From NCBI RefSeq assembly GCF_014235785.1, contig NZ_CP060137.1, positions 1,488,001 to 1,552,000 on the forward strand: a stretch of 64,000 nt of DNA, written 5' to 3'. Below the pieces are notes generated by a model. The model had not been told where the DNA came from and searched no databases. It worked only from the letters and a program-made list of their open reading frames with translations. The first letter of the stretch is position 1. Every line of letters starts with the position of its first letter. The DNA comes from Bacillus sp. PAMC26568 (lineage in GTDB: Bacteria; Bacillota; Bacilli; Bacillales; Bacillaceae). A program made the translations under genes and the position numbers. Positions 43,552 to 53,183 of the stretch are shown piece by piece.

Positions 43552-44874
43552 TTGTTCTTACATGGAAGCAGTAAAGTAAACGATCGGAATCACCTTGAAA
43601 TCGGCGGGGTTGACACGGCTGAATTAGCGGCGAAATATGGAACACCTTTATATATTTATGATGTTGCGCTTATTCGCGACCGTGCAAGAAGCTTTAAGAA
43701 TACATTTGAAAAGCTTGGAGTAAAAGCTCAAGTTGCGTATGCAAGCAAAGCATTCTCATCTGTTGCTATGTTTCAGCTTGTGGAAGAAGAGGGCTTATCG
43801 CTTGATGTTGTTTCAGGCGGGGAGCTTTATACAGCTGTCACGGCTGGATTCCCGACAGAACGTATTCACTTTCACGGCAATAACAAAAGCAAAGAAGAAC
43901 TGGAAATGGCCATTAAGCTGAAAATTGGCTGTATCGTAGTCGATAATTTTCATGAAATCGAACTTCTAAAAGAACTATCGGCACAAGAGAATACAGTTGT
44001 GCCAATTCTGCTGCGGGTGACCCCTGGGGTTGAAGCGCATACCCATGATTATATTACGACAGGACAAGAGGATTCTAAATTCGGATTTGATCTTCAGAAT
44101 GGCCAAGTAGAGCAGGCGATGGAAAAAGTTTTATCCTCATCTTCTTTTAACATGCTCGGCTACCATTGTCACATCGGTTCCCAGATTTTTGATGCAACAG
44201 GTTTCGTACTTGCTGCAGAAAAAATATTCACGAAAGTCGGATATTGGAAAGAGACATTTCACTACGAACCGAAAGTTGTCAACCTTGGCGGAGGTTTTGG
44301 CATTCGTTATACCGAAGAGGATGAACCGCTTCCGGCTACTTATTATGTAGAAAAAATTGTTGAAAGCATAAAAGGCCACGTTTCTGAGAGCGGTATGCAG
44401 ATGCCGGAGATTTGGATTGAGCCAGGCCGTTCTCTCGTAGGAGACGCCGGAACAACGCTTTATTCCATAGGATCTGAGAAAGAAGTGCCAAACATCCGCA
44501 AGTACGTTTCTGTTGATGGAGGAATGAGCGACAACATCCGTCCTGCACTCTATCAGGCGAAATATGAAGCAGCGCTTGCCAATCGGATGAATGATAAAAA
44601 TGATGAATCTGTTTCGATAGCAGGCAAATGCTGTGAAAGCGGAGATATGCTAATTTGGGATCTTCCGCTTCCTAAAGCAAATCCAGATGATCTGTTAGCC
44701 GTATTTTGTACAGGGGCTTACGGTTATTCGATGTCGAACAATTACAATCGCATTCCGCGCCCTCCAGTGGTATTTGCCGAAAATGGCGAAGAGCAGCTGG
44801 TCATTAAGAGGGAAACGTTTCAAGATCTAGTTGCATTAGATTTACCGTTAAAATCCAAGGTTACTCAAAGATAA
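43552..44874 (+). CDS. lysA: Diaminopimelate decarboxylase
   Basis: PLP enzyme that makes L-lysine from meso-diaminopimelate, the last step of the pathway. The 440 residues carry the PLP-lysine in VAYASKAFSS (about residue 63), the phosphate-binding GGGFGIRY, and the catalytic Cys in GKCCESGD. TTG at 43552, 8 bases after AGAGGGA, gives LFLHGSSK, which aligns with B. subtilis LysA (MFLHG). The frame is open further upstream but has no ribosome site there. Confidence 0.95.
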   Translation: MFLHGSSKVNDRNHLEIGGVDTAELAAKYGTPLYIYDVALIRDRARSFKNTFEKLGVKAQVAYASKAFSSVAMFQLVEEEGLSLDVVSGGELYTAVTAGFPTERIHFHGNNKSKEELEMAIKLKIGCIVVDNFHEIELLKELSAQENTVVPILLRVTPGVEAHTHDYITTGQEDSKFGFDLQNGQVEQAMEKVLSSSSFNMLGYHCHIGSQIFDATGFVLAAEKIFTKVGYWKETFHYEPKVVNLGGGFGIRYTEEDEPLPATYYVEKIVESIKGHVSESGMQMPEIWIEPGRSLVGDAGTTLYSIGSEKEVPNIRKYVSVDGGMSDNIRPALYQAKYEAALANRMNDKNDESVSIAGKCCESGDMLIWDLPLPKANPDDLLAVFCTGAYGYSMSNNYNRIPRPPVVFAENGEEQLVIKRETFQDLVALDLPLKSKVTQR

Positions 44875-44892
44875 GTCATCAAATAACCATCA

Positions 44893-44931
44893 AAAAAAGA
44901 CGAGCTCTCCAAAAGGAGCTCGTCTTTTTTA
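44893..44931. terminator. Bidirectional terminator between lysA and ypuA
   Basis: AAAAAAAGACGAGCTCTCC and GGAGCTCGTCTTTTTT form a near-perfect stem with A/T runs on both sides, between convergent genes. Confidence 0.9.
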
Positions 44932-44935
44932 CATT

Positions 44936-45817
44936 TTAAGCATTGTCTTTATTGCTGAAAATGGAGATGATCGCATCCCAAAGTGCGATAAAGAACTCCT
45001 TCAGCTGATCAAGGAAGTTTTGTCCTTCCTCTGAATCTATGAAATTTGAAATCTTATCTTTTGCTTTATCAAGCTGCTGTCCTACTTGATCCCAGTCTAC
45101 GTTCACATCTTTCATTTTATTGAACAATGCCACAAGACTGTTGATTTCTTCTTCTGATAAGGTAATACCAAGGTCGTTTGCCGCTTTTTCAATTAATTCA
45201 CGAAACTCTGCATCTGTTTTGGGCACGCCGTTATTTGCAATCTCTTCTTTAATTTTCGCCATTAACGCACTAGCATTTTCTTCGCCAACTTTATCGCCAA
45301 GCTCTGCCGTTTTCACAAGCTCTTCATTTGCGACCTGTTTCACTTCTTCAGGAATTGCTTCATCCGAAGTGACTTCATATGCCTTTAGCAATCCTGTTAG
45401 TGCCGCGGTTCCAGAAACTTCAAACGGAGCGGAAACCTGAATGGTTGCATCCTTTACGCCTGCTGTCATTAATGCATTCAAATACATTTCGTCTGTTACC
45501 CAATTGATGTTTTTCGTGTTTACTTCAAGGCCTGAGCCGCTTTTTTCAATTGTTATGGCAGAAGAAGAAATAGCCTTCGTGCCGATCTGTGCTTTTGGAA
45601 TATAGTTTCCTAAATATTTATGTTCTTCTTCATTTGTAACTTCAATGACCTGTGATTGATCGTCAGCTCCCATTTCATTAAGCATAGTCTGCTTCTGATC
45701 TTCCGTTAAATTTTTGCCGAGTGTGACAATTTTATCTCCGACGGCTGCATCAGCTAACCCAATCGTTGGGAAAGCAAACAAAGCAATCGCCATAATTGAA
45801 ACCAATATCTTTTTCAA
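44936..45817 (-). CDS. ypuA: Secreted protein YpuA (DUF1002)
   Basis: A 293-residue exported protein: signal peptide at residues 1-24 (MKKILVSIMAIALFAFPTIG, then LADAAVG), followed by the DUF1002 domain and a C-terminal helical part rich in acidic residues. Its job is unknown; B. subtilis ypuA belongs to the cell-envelope stress (sigma-M) regulon. AAGGAGG precedes the ATG at 45817. No clear ECF promoter was identified upstream. Confidence 0.9.
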   Translation of the reverse strand: MKKILVSIMAIALFAFPTIGLADAAVGDKIVTLGKNLTEDQKQTMLNEMGADDQSQVIEVTNEEEHKYLGNYIPKAQIGTKAISSSAITIEKSGSGLEVNTKNINWVTDEMYLNALMTAGVKDATIQVSAPFEVSGTAALTGLLKAYEVTSDEAIPEEVKQVANEELVKTAELGDKVGEENASALMAKIKEEIANNGVPKTDAEFRELIEKAANDLGITLSEEEINSLVALFNKMKDVNVDWDQVGQQLDKAKDKISNFIDSEEGQNFLDQLKEFFIALWDAIISIFSNKDNA

Positions 45818-46010
45818 AAAAAGACCTCCTTAGTTCATGACAACAAACTTCATTATAGTATTTTTTTCTAATCGGCGATAGAGTTTTTTGGCTGTGCGAT
45901 TTTCTTGATGCGGCTGCAATCGATCTCCTTGGCTTTCTTGAACGTAATATAGTAGAATGTATAACGTTCAGTCTATTAGACGAAAAAAAGAAGCAGGAGG
46001 TTTCATACAT

Positions 46011-46445
46011 ATGAAAAAAGGTCAAATTACAATGGAAAACGGCGACACGTTAGTCATTGAATTCTATCCAGAAGCTGCACCTAAAACGGTTGAAAACTTT
46101 GAGAAGCTTGCAAACGAAGGATTCTACAATGGAGTAAACTTCCACCGTGTTATTCCTGGTTTCGTAGCACAAGGCGGCGATCCAACAGGAACAGGAGCTG
46201 GCGGCCCAGGCTATTCCATTAAGTGTGAAACAGCTGGAAACCCTCACAAACACGTAGCAGGTGCTCTATCAATGGCACATGCAGGAAAAGACACAGGCGG
46301 AAGCCAATTCTTCATCGTTCACGAGCCGCAGCCGCATTTAAATGGCGTTCACACAGTTTTCGGCCAAGTTATTGAAGGCATGGACAACATTTATAAAATC
46401 AAGCAAGGCGATGTTATGAAAGAAGTTAAAGTTTGGGAAGAATAA
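46011..46445 (+). CDS. ppiB: Peptidyl-prolyl cis-trans isomerase (cyclophilin)
   Basis: Cytosolic cyclophilin of 144 residues that speeds proline isomerisation in protein folding. [19 protein letters not shown] has the catalytic Arg/Phe region and [16 protein letters not shown] the other active-site residues. CAGGAGG lies about 10 bases before the ATG at 46011; longer frames upstream have no start context. It is monocistronic with a terminator. Confidence 0.96.
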   Translation: MKKGQITMENGDTLVIEFYPEAAPKTVENFEKLANEGFYNGVNFHRVIPGFVAQGGDPTGTGAGGPGYSIKCETAGNPHKHVAGALSMAHAGKDTGGSQFFIVHEPQPHLNGVHTVFGQVIEGMDNIYKIKQGDVMKEVKVWEE

Positions 46446-46455
46446 GCAAGGTTTT

Positions 46456-46486
46456 AAAGCTGTCCTATAAGGGGCAGCTTTTTTTA
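46456..46486 (+). terminator. Terminator of ppiB
   Basis: AAAGCTG and CAGCTTT pair around TCCTATAAGGGG and are followed by TTTTTTT (shared with the arm). Confidence 0.75.
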
Positions 46487-46562
46487 GTGGGCTGAAAATC
46501 AGATTTTAACGATTTGATGGTATAGCTTACATATGATGAGAAAAAGGAGGTGATTTATTTTG

Positions 46563-47468
46563 ATGAAAAATCGTTCTGAACCCCTGGAACTAATGATTTA
46601 TAGATATTTGCATCCGCGAATGAATCTCCGTTCTGAAGAAAAAAATTACTATTTGAAACTTGAAAAAGGTTATGAAGGGGAGAAGAAGTTTGATGACTGG
46701 CTTATTGCAAATGCGGGAAGAGGAACAATTTTAAGCGATCTAATGTTTGAAACAAGCAGCTCATTTTATCAAGCTGATACTTTGTTTCTTACACCGGACA
46801 CAATCTATCTGTTTGAAGTGAAAAACTATGAAGGTGACTTTTATCTTGAAGGAGAAAAATGGTATTCATCCTATAAACTCGAAATGAAAAATCCGCTGAT
46901 CCAGCTGAGGCGCAGCGAATCTTTATTTAGGAGATTACTGCAGGAAAATAACTTCTTCTTTTCAGTCGAAGGGTACCTTGTTTTTATTAACCCCGAATTT
47001 CACCTCTATCAAGCTTCTCCAGGATTGCCGATCATTTTTCCATCACAGCTGAATCGTTTTGCAAAAAAATTGAATAGAAAAGCGGGTCCCCTAAAAGAGG
47101 TTCACTCGGAGCTTGCCGAGAAGCTTTTGGCACTTCATGTGGAAGAGTCTCCATACTCACGCTTGCCAAAATATAGGTATGATGATGTTAGAAAGGGAGT
47201 TGTTTGCAGGATGTGTAAATCTCTGTATTATTCTTTTAACAAATCAGTTTTTATATGTGGAAACTGCAAAAATACAGAAGCGTATTTACCGGCAGTTTTG
47301 AGCAGTATTAAAGAATTTAAGTTTCTTTTTCCCGAGAGGAAAATTACGACTGATCAAATTCAAGAATGGTGTAAGCTGATTAAATCCAAGAAAACGATAC
47401 GGAAAATATTGTATGATCATTTTGAACATGTAGGGCACGGGAAGTCTTCTCATTTTGTTAACTCTTAA
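46563..47468 (+). CDS. NERD-domain protein with C-terminal zinc ribbon
   Basis: A 301-residue protein. Residues about 35-150 form a nuclease-related domain: YEGEKKFDDWL, SDLMFE, QADTLFL and EVKNYEGDF, the last two being the (D/E)xK-type active-site half. A long helical part follows, then two CxxC pairs (CRMC...CGNC, about residues 217-240) that should bind zinc. NERD proteins are thought to process or bind nucleic acid; no function is established here. AAAAGGAGGTGA precedes the ATG. The gene ends 22 bases before a tandem repeat array. Confidence 0.82.
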   Translation: MKNRSEPLELMIYRYLHPRMNLRSEEKNYYLKLEKGYEGEKKFDDWLIANAGRGTILSDLMFETSSSFYQADTLFLTPDTIYLFEVKNYEGDFYLEGEKWYSSYKLEMKNPLIQLRRSESLFRRLLQENNFFFSVEGYLVFINPEFHLYQASPGLPIIFPSQLNRFAKKLNRKAGPLKEVHSELAEKLLALHVEESPYSRLPKYRYDDVRKGVVCRMCKSLYYSFNKSVFICGNCKNTEAYLPAVLSSIKEFKFLFPERKITTDQIQEWCKLIKSKKTIRKILYDHFEHVGHGKSSHFVNS

Positions 47469-47490
47469 TGATGAAGCGTCAATGAATGTC

Positions 47491-47958
47491 TGGATTTCTG
47501 ATTTTCCCGATTAGAGGGCGCCATACAGCTCCAATGGTACCCTGGATTTGAGATTTTCCCGATTAGAGGGCGCCATACAGCTCCAATGGTACCCTGGATT
47601 TCTGATTTTCCCGATTAGAGGGCGCCATACAGCTCCAATGGTACCCTGGATTTGAGATTTTCCCGATTCGAGGGCTCCAAACAGCTCCAATGGTACCCTG
47701 GATTTGAGATATTCCCGTTTCAAGGGCGCCATACAGCTCCAATGGTACCCTGGATTTGAGATATTCCCGATTCCAGGGCGCCATACAGCCCCAATGGTAC
47801 CCTAGATTTGAGATTTTCCTGATTCAAGGGCGCCATACAGCCCCAATGGTACCCTGGATTTGAGATATTCTCGATTCAAGGGTACCATACAGCTCCAATG
47901 GTACCCTGAATTTTTAATCCCACCGTTTCTAGGGCCCCATACGGCTCTAAAAAGTACA
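47491..47958 (+). repeat. Tandem repeat array, nine 52-bp units
   Basis: Unit starts at 47491, 47543, 47595, 47647, 47699, 47751, 47803, 47855 and 47907 are exactly 52 bases apart. Each unit reads TGGATTTGAGATTTTCCCGA, then TTnnAGGGCGCCATACAGCT, then CCAATGGTACCC; the ninth is decayed. Each contains an inverted repeat AGGGnnCCAT / ATGGnnCCCT around ACAGCTCCA, perfect (AGGGTACCAT / ATGGTACCCT) in the eighth. There are no unique spacers, so it is not a CRISPR. It lies between the NERD gene and the rib riboswitch. Confidence 0.95.
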
Positions 47959-48093
47959 GCGCCTATCACTTCCTTCCAGACCCAACCACCATCATAAAAT
48001 CATCTCCAATCTAAAAACTCAGAGATTAATTAATTGCATTCTTCGTCTAATCCCGATAATATATTAGAAAGGTAAACTTCATAATTCATTGAA

Positions 48094-48358
48094 ATCCTTC
48101 GGGGCAGGGTGAAATTCCCAACCGGCGGTGATAAAGCATTTGCTTTTAAGTCCGTGACCCGACTCGCATTTTTGTGAGCGGTGGATCTAGTGCAACTCTA
48201 GAGCCGACAGTACAGTCTGGATGGGAGAAGGAACACAATGTGAACGTACGGGTATTATTTTTCTGAAAAAACAGATGAATAGTACTCTTGTTTGACATGC
48301 ATATGTGACTGAAATCCCTTACAAAGCCCCAGGTATCTTTTACCTGAGGCTTTTTTTC
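48094..48358 (+). promoter_or_regulatory. FMN riboswitch (RFN element) with terminator
   Basis: The aptamer (48094-48234) shows the conserved RFN pieces: ATCCTTCGGGGCAGGGTG, AAATTCCCAACCGGCGGTGA, AGTCCGTGACCC, GTGGATCTAGTGCAACTCTA, GAGCCGACAGTACAGTCTGG and ATGGGAGAAGGA. The expression platform ends in a terminator at 48322-48358, AAAGCCCCAGGTA and TACCTGAGGCTTT followed by T. FMN binding should favour the terminator and shut off the rib operon. Confidence 0.97.
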
Positions 48359-48382
48359 ATACTAAAAAAGGGAGGTGGCATA

Positions 48383-49474
48383 TTGGAGGATCAGGATTTT
48401 ATGAAAGTGGCTCTTCAGCTCGCAAAACAGGGATCTGGACAAACAAGTCCGAATCCGCTCGTTGGAGCTGTTGTTGTAAAAGATGGTCAAATAATTGGAA
48501 TGGGTGCACATTTAAAAGCGGGTGAACCGCATGCAGAAGTTCATGCGATCAGGATGGCTGGCGCAAATGCGGAAGATTCAACTGTTTATGTAACGCTCGA
48601 GCCGTGCAGTCATCATGGAAAAACACCGCCGTGCGCAGACTTGCTTATTTCTTCAAAAGTAAAAAGAGTTGTTGTTGCGGCTGAAGATCCGAATCCGCTT
48701 GTTGCCGGAAAAGGGTTGAAAAAACTCGAAGATGCCGGAATTCAAGTAACGGCCGGAATGTTGAAGACAGAAGCGGAGAAGCTGAATAAAGTATTTTTCC
48801 ACTACATTAAGACAAAACGGCCATACGTCACATTAAAATGGGCCGGCAGTCTTGACGGAAAAACGGCAACTGTAACAGGAGAGAGCAAATGGATTACGGG
48901 AGAAAAGGCAAGAAAGGATGTTCATCGTTACAGGGAGATTCATGACGCCATTTTAACAGGTGTCGAAACCGTGTTAAAAGATGATCCATCGCTTACATGC
49001 CGACTTGATTATCCAATAAAACAGCCAGTCAGAATTATTTTGGATACTCACTTGAGAACTCCACAATCAGCAGCTGTTCTAAATGATGGATTGGCAGAAA
49101 CCTGGATTATTACAGGGAGTGCTGTCAGCCCTGAGCAGATCAGCTCTTTTCAGAATAAAAAGGCTGCCATCATTCAAATGAAAACGTCTAAAATTGAAAT
49201 TTCGGATCTGCTTCGGCTGTTGGGTGAAAGAAGCATCACATCTTTATTCGTAGAAGGTGGAGCCGCCATACATGGAAGCTTTGTAAAAGAAGGAGCTTTT
49301 AATGAAGTGGTGAGCTATGTTGCACCAGTACTCATCGCAGGCAAGGATGCTTATCCTCTCGTAGGAGGAATGGGATTCGAACATATAGATGAAGCGCTGC
49401 GCTTGAAAATAATAGAAACAGAAATGCTCGGAGAAGATTTCAAAATCGTTTGTGCGAAAAAGGAGGGTGACTAA
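48383..49474 (+). CDS. ribD: Bifunctional riboflavin-specific deaminase/reductase
   Basis: Second and third steps of riboflavin synthesis: deamination of the diaminohydroxypyrimidine intermediate, then NADPH reduction of the ribose. The 363 residues comprise an N-terminal zinc deaminase (PHAEVHAI and EPCSHHGKTPPC, zinc ligands, residues about 50-85) and a C-terminal DHFR-like reductase (TLKWAGSLDGKTAT; FVEGGAAIHGSF). TTG at 48383 follows GGGAGGTGG by 4-5 bases; the open frame before it is riboswitch platform. Confidence 0.95.
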   Translation: MEDQDFMKVALQLAKQGSGQTSPNPLVGAVVVKDGQIIGMGAHLKAGEPHAEVHAIRMAGANAEDSTVYVTLEPCSHHGKTPPCADLLISSKVKRVVVAAEDPNPLVAGKGLKKLEDAGIQVTAGMLKTEAEKLNKVFFHYIKTKRPYVTLKWAGSLDGKTATVTGESKWITGEKARKDVHRYREIHDAILTGVETVLKDDPSLTCRLDYPIKQPVRIILDTHLRTPQSAAVLNDGLAETWIITGSAVSPEQISSFQNKKAAIIQMKTSKIEISDLLRLLGERSITSLFVEGGAAIHGSFVKEGAFNEVVSYVAPVLIAGKDAYPLVGGMGFEHIDEALRLKIIETEMLGEDFKIVCAKKEGD

Positions 49475-49475
49475 G

Positions 49476-50120
49476 ATGTTTACTGGCATCATTGAAGAAA
49501 TAGGTACCATCGGGAATATGCAAGGATCAGAGGATGCAATCCAGATAACGATTCATGCAGCAAAAATCATACATGATATAAATCTTGGGGATAGTATTTC
49601 AGTAAATGGCGTCTGCTTAACGGTAACTGAATTTACTGCCAGGTCATTCACGGTTGATGTGATGCCTGAAACGGTAAAAGCTACATCTTTGAATTCGTTA
49701 AAGGCAGGGTCATCCGTTAATTTAGAACGGGCGATGGCAGCAAACGGACGATTCGGCGGCCACTTTGTCACTGGCCATGTGGATGGGATTGGCACGATCA
49801 TACGTAAAAAGCCTTCAGCAAACGCGGTTTATTATGACATTAAAGTGAGTGAAGATATCACTTCATCTCTGGTCATGAAAGGATCGATTGCCATTGATGG
49901 CATCAGCTTAACGATTTTCGGATTAGAGGATGGTAAAGTAACCGTCTCGATTATTCCGCACACTCTATCCGAAACCGTTTTGGGAGGCAAACAGGCAGGA
50001 GATATTGTAAACATTGAATGCGATATGATTGGGAAATATATCAAAAAGTTTGTACAGCAATCAACGGAATCATCTTCATCCTTAACAACGGACTTTCTAA
50101 AAGAAAATGGCTTTTACTAG
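49476..50120 (+). CDS. ribE: Riboflavin synthase (alpha subunit)
   Basis: Dismutates two 6,7-dimethyl-8-ribityllumazine molecules to riboflavin and a pyrimidine. The 214 residues are two homologous lumazine-binding beta-barrels, each beginning MFTGIIEE... and HFVTGHVDG..., with SVNGVCLTV and [13 protein letters not shown] repeats. It starts one base after the ribD stop with AGGAGGGTGA within ribD. It is the second gene of the rib operon. Confidence 0.96.
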   Translation: MFTGIIEEIGTIGNMQGSEDAIQITIHAAKIIHDINLGDSISVNGVCLTVTEFTARSFTVDVMPETVKATSLNSLKAGSSVNLERAMAANGRFGGHFVTGHVDGIGTIIRKKPSANAVYYDIKVSEDITSSLVMKGSIAIDGISLTIFGLEDGKVTVSIIPHTLSETVLGGKQAGDIVNIECDMIGKYIKKFVQQSTESSSSLTTDFLKENGFY

Positions 50121-50134
50121 AATGGGGGATCATC

Positions 50135-51331
50135 ATGTCATTTCATTCCATTAAGGAAGCATTAGACGATTTAAAACAAGGGAAAACCGTCATCGTAGTA
50201 GATGATGAAGATCGTGAAAATGAAGGAGATTTTATCGCTCTTGCAGATTATGCGACGCCAGAGATTATTAATTTTATGATCAAGCACGGAAGAGGCTTAG
50301 TGTGTGTGCCGTTAACAGAAGAATATGCTGAAAGATTCAATTTTCATCCAATGGTCGGTGAAAATACAGATCCGCACGGAACAGCCTTTACAATCAGCAT
50401 CGACTATAAAACAACGAAAACCGGAATCAGTGCATCTGAGCGTTCAGAAACCATTAAAGCTATTTTAAATGAAGACGCAGAATCACTTGATTTTAAACGG
50501 CCAGGTCATATCTTCCCTCTTATTGCAAAAGAAGGAGGCGTCTTAAGAAGAGCTGGACATACAGAGGCAGCAGTAGATTTAGCAAAGCTCTGCGGTGCAA
50601 GTCCTGTAGGCGTTATTTGCGAGATTATTAAAGAAGACGGCGAAATGGCCCGGGTGCCGGATTTAATTGAAATTGCAAAAGAGTTAGATTTGAAGATGAT
50701 TACCATTAAGGACTTAATTCATTACCGAAATGTATCAGATGCTCTAGTAAAAAGAGAAGCTGACATTCAGCTGCCGACTGAGTTTGGAACATTCAGAGCG
50801 GTTGGATATTCAAATGTATTGGATGGGAAAGAACATATCGCACTTGTGAAGGGTGAGATTTTATCTGATCAGCCAACTCTTGTCCGCGTGCATTCTGAAT
50901 GTCTGACAGGCGATGTGTTTGGATCAAACCGCTGTGATTGCGGTCCCCAGCTTCATGTAGCGCTTGCGCAAATTGAAGAGGCTGGAAATGGCATTCTTTT
51001 GTATATGAGACAAGAAGGCAGAGGAATTGGCCTCTTAAATAAAATGAAAGCCTACAAACTTCAAGAGGAAGGCTATGATACCGTTGAAGCGAACCAGAAA
51101 CTTGGGTTTGCCGATGATTTAAGAGATTACGGAATTGGAGCTCAAATCCTGCGGGATCTTGGGGTTTCTCAGATGAAATTGCTGACCAACAACCCAAGGA
51201 AAATAGCAGGGCTTGAAGGATACGGGCTGAAAGTAGTTGATCGCGTTCCGATTCAAATGCCTTCAAAAAAGGAAAACGAAAGCTATATGAAAACAAAGCA
51301 AGGAAAATTAGGACACATACTAAACTTATAA
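50135..51331 (+). CDS. ribBA: Bifunctional DHBP synthase / GTP cyclohydrolase II
   Basis: Provides both building blocks of riboflavin: dihydroxybutanone phosphate from ribulose 5-phosphate, and the pyrimidine from GTP. The 398 residues have the RibB domain first ([11 protein letters not shown] with acidic metal ligands; [11 protein letters not shown]) and the RibA domain second ([17 protein letters not shown] zinc Cys cluster; [12 protein letters not shown]). ATG at 50135 follows GGGGGATCATC. Third gene of the operon. Confidence 0.96.
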   Translation: MSFHSIKEALDDLKQGKTVIVVDDEDRENEGDFIALADYATPEIINFMIKHGRGLVCVPLTEEYAERFNFHPMVGENTDPHGTAFTISIDYKTTKTGISASERSETIKAILNEDAESLDFKRPGHIFPLIAKEGGVLRRAGHTEAAVDLAKLCGASPVGVICEIIKEDGEMARVPDLIEIAKELDLKMITIKDLIHYRNVSDALVKREADIQLPTEFGTFRAVGYSNVLDGKEHIALVKGEILSDQPTLVRVHSECLTGDVFGSNRCDCGPQLHVALAQIEEAGNGILLYMRQEGRGIGLLNKMKAYKLQEEGYDTVEANQKLGFADDLRDYGIGAQILRDLGVSQMKLLTNNPRKIAGLEGYGLKVVDRVPIQMPSKKENESYMKTKQGKLGHILNL

Positions 51332-51347
51332 TATGGGGGAAACAAAC

Positions 51348-51812
51348 ATGAAAACATACGAAGGGAACTTAGTTGGATCAGGATTAAAAGTAGCGATCAT
51401 TGTCGGGAGATTCAATGAATTCATTACGAGTAAACTTCTCAGCGGTGCAGTGGACGCACTCAAACGACACGGAGTAGAAGATGATAATGTGGAACTTGCA
51501 TGGGTTCCCGGAGCATTCGAAATTCCATTAGTTGCTAAAAAAATGGCTTCAACAAATAACTATGATGCTGTTATCACATTGGGAACGGTGATCAGAGGAT
51601 CAACGACGCATTATGATTATGTATGTAATGAAGCAGCTAAGGGGGTTTCTCAAGCTTCCATCTCTACAGGCGTACCGGTTATTTTCGGTGTTTTGACGAC
51701 AGAATCCATTGAGCAGGCAATTGAAAGAGCAGGAACAAAAGCTGGGAATAAAGGCTATGAAGCAGCAGTTGCTGCCATTGAAATGGCGAATTTAATGCAT
51801 ACTTTGGATTAA
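51348..51812 (+). CDS. ribH: 6,7-dimethyl-8-ribityllumazine synthase
   Basis: Condenses the pyrimidine and dihydroxybutanone phosphate to lumazine; in Bacillus it forms a 60-subunit capsid around riboflavin synthase. The 154 residues show [38 protein letters not shown] and the catalytic His region. ATG at 51348 is chosen after ATGGGGGAA. Last enzyme gene of the rib operon. Confidence 0.96.
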   Translation: MKTYEGNLVGSGLKVAIIVGRFNEFITSKLLSGAVDALKRHGVEDDNVELAWVPGAFEIPLVAKKMASTNNYDAVITLGTVIRGSTTHYDYVCNEAAKGVSQASISTGVPVIFGVLTTESIEQAIERAGTKAGNKGYEAAVAAIEMANLMHTLD

Positions 51813-51850
51813 TTTTCAGCAAAAGTGTTTAAAATGCGTGAAAAACTGTT

Positions 51851-51856
51851 TATAAT
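51851..51856 (+). promoter_or_regulatory. Candidate promoter between ribH and ribT
   Basis: TATAAT at 51851-51856 has TTTAAA (51828-51833) 17 bases upstream. It would start transcription 10-15 bases before the small membrane-protein gene at 51877 and could also serve ribT. Confidence 0.45.
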
Positions 51857-51876
51857 GTTTTGAGGAGTGATTCTTC

Positions 51877-51990
51877 TTGAATCATGATGATAAGGATAAA
51901 GGAAGATATCAGGAAAAGATCTTATTTTACATGATGATAGGCGCAAGTTTATTATTTTTGCTTTCTCTAATCGGAAGGTTATTTCGTTAA
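51877..51990 (+). CDS. Small membrane protein, 37 residues
   Basis: A short protein: charged start (TTG NHDDKDKGRYQEKI) and one hydrophobic helix (LFYMMIGASLLFLLSLIG), ending GRLFR. TTG at 51877 is 7-8 bases after GAGGAGTGA. It lies between ribH and ribT, where B. subtilis has no gene that I recall. A single-pass orientation with a positive C-terminus is expected. No family is recognised; coding potential rests on the ribosome site, promoter and clean helix. Confidence 0.6.
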   Translation: MNHDDKDKGRYQEKILFYMMIGASLLFLLSLIGRLFR

Positions 51991-51993
51991 TGA

Positions 51994-52353
<360 letters not shown>

Positions 52354-52355
52354 GG

Positions 52356-52391
52356 AAAAAGAGATGAAGCTTACGTTTCATCTCTTTTTTT
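52356..52391. terminator. Bidirectional terminator between ribT and ypuF
   Basis: AAAAAGAGATGAA and TTTCATCTCTTTTTTT pair around GCTTACG, between convergent genes. Confidence 0.88.
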
Positions 52392-52904
52392 CTGTTGTCT
52401 CAAAGCGAGACTTTTTTTTCGTTCAATAATGACTTCGCTTCGGTCTCTGCGTGTGTGCTTATGCAAGAGAAACTCATCATTCATATTGCTGACGCTGCCC
52501 CACTGAAGCTGATGTTTAGTGCAATATTCGATACATTCATTCAGAAGGTTTTCATCAGAAATCGGCAATTGAATGCTTTGATATGGGACTTTGTTTTGAA
52601 TATCCTTCACTTTTTCCCTTAAAAGCAATGCTGTTTTCGCAGGATCTAAGCCAAGCTCGAGCAGTGCTTCCTTTTCTTTTTCCAAAATGGCCAAGGCGTT
52701 CGTCATCATTCTTAGCGCGCCTTTCCAATTATTTCTGCGATGGTGATAAAGACCTACTGCAATTTGGATAAGGCCAACCCAATATGCCTTGCGCTGTTTT
52801 GGCTGCTCTTCCTTCCAGTGCTCCTCAAGCACCTCATGGCATTCAAAATAATCACGGTCTCCATGGAAATGAACAAGATACTCAATATATGCTTTCGGAT
52901 ACAA
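52371..52904 (-). CDS. ypuF: DUF309 protein (YpuF-like)
   Basis: A 177-residue soluble helical protein with the DUF309 core HGDRDYFECHEVLEEHWKEE followed by AYWVGLIQIAVGLYHHRRNN, where conserved His and Glu residues could bind a metal. Function is unknown. The C-terminal tail is Arg/Lys-rich and its last codons lie in the shared terminator. GAGGGTGAGG precedes the ATG. Position matches B. subtilis ypuF between ribT and scpA. Confidence 0.85.
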   Translation of the reverse strand: MYPKAYIEYLVHFHGDRDYFECHEVLEEHWKEEQPKQRKAYWVGLIQIAVGLYHHRRNNWKGALRMMTNALAILEKEKEALLELGLDPAKTALLLREKVKDIQNKVPYQSIQLPISDENLLNECIEYCTKHQLQWGSVSNMNDEFLLHKHTRRDRSEVIIERKKSLALRQQKKRDET

Positions 52905-53111
52905 TTCCTCACCCTCTTTTCATGCCCTAATTTAGAATTAGTGTAGCATAAAAGAAAAGGAATAAGGCTTTTAATCGAACTGGCAAGGGCAAGAATCGAA
53001 AATTTGTGTGCTGAGACCTATTACACTGTTAAATGATACATTAACACTGATAATATCCTGATTTTAACTGATGAATCTTCAATTTAGACAGATAAATGAA
53101 ATAAACGAATT

Positions 53112-53145
53112 CAAAAACCCCCCGCCAGCAGGCTAGGGGTTTTTG
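53112..53145. terminator. Terminator in the ypuF/scpA gap
   Basis: AAAAACCCC and GGGGTTTTTG pair around a GCCAGCAGGC inner stem. It lies beyond the small YjcZ-type gene on the minus strand and probably serves it. Confidence 0.75.
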
Positions 53146-53183
53146 ATGATATGCTCCCATATGATAGAGCGTCTTTTCAATCA

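Noticed and set aside
47511..47784. Minus-strand 73-residue frames with repeated PLELYGAL-type peptides
   Set aside because: They are read from the 52-bp array, whose period is not a multiple of three; no ribosome site, and the frame exists only because the repeat lacks stops.
47491..47958. CRISPR array
   Set aside because: Units are contiguous, with no unique spacers, no 30-bp class repeats and no cas genes nearby.
48034..48060. TTGCAT / GATAAT as the rib operon promoter
   Set aside because: The spacer is only 15 bases and both hexamers are imperfect; left unassigned.
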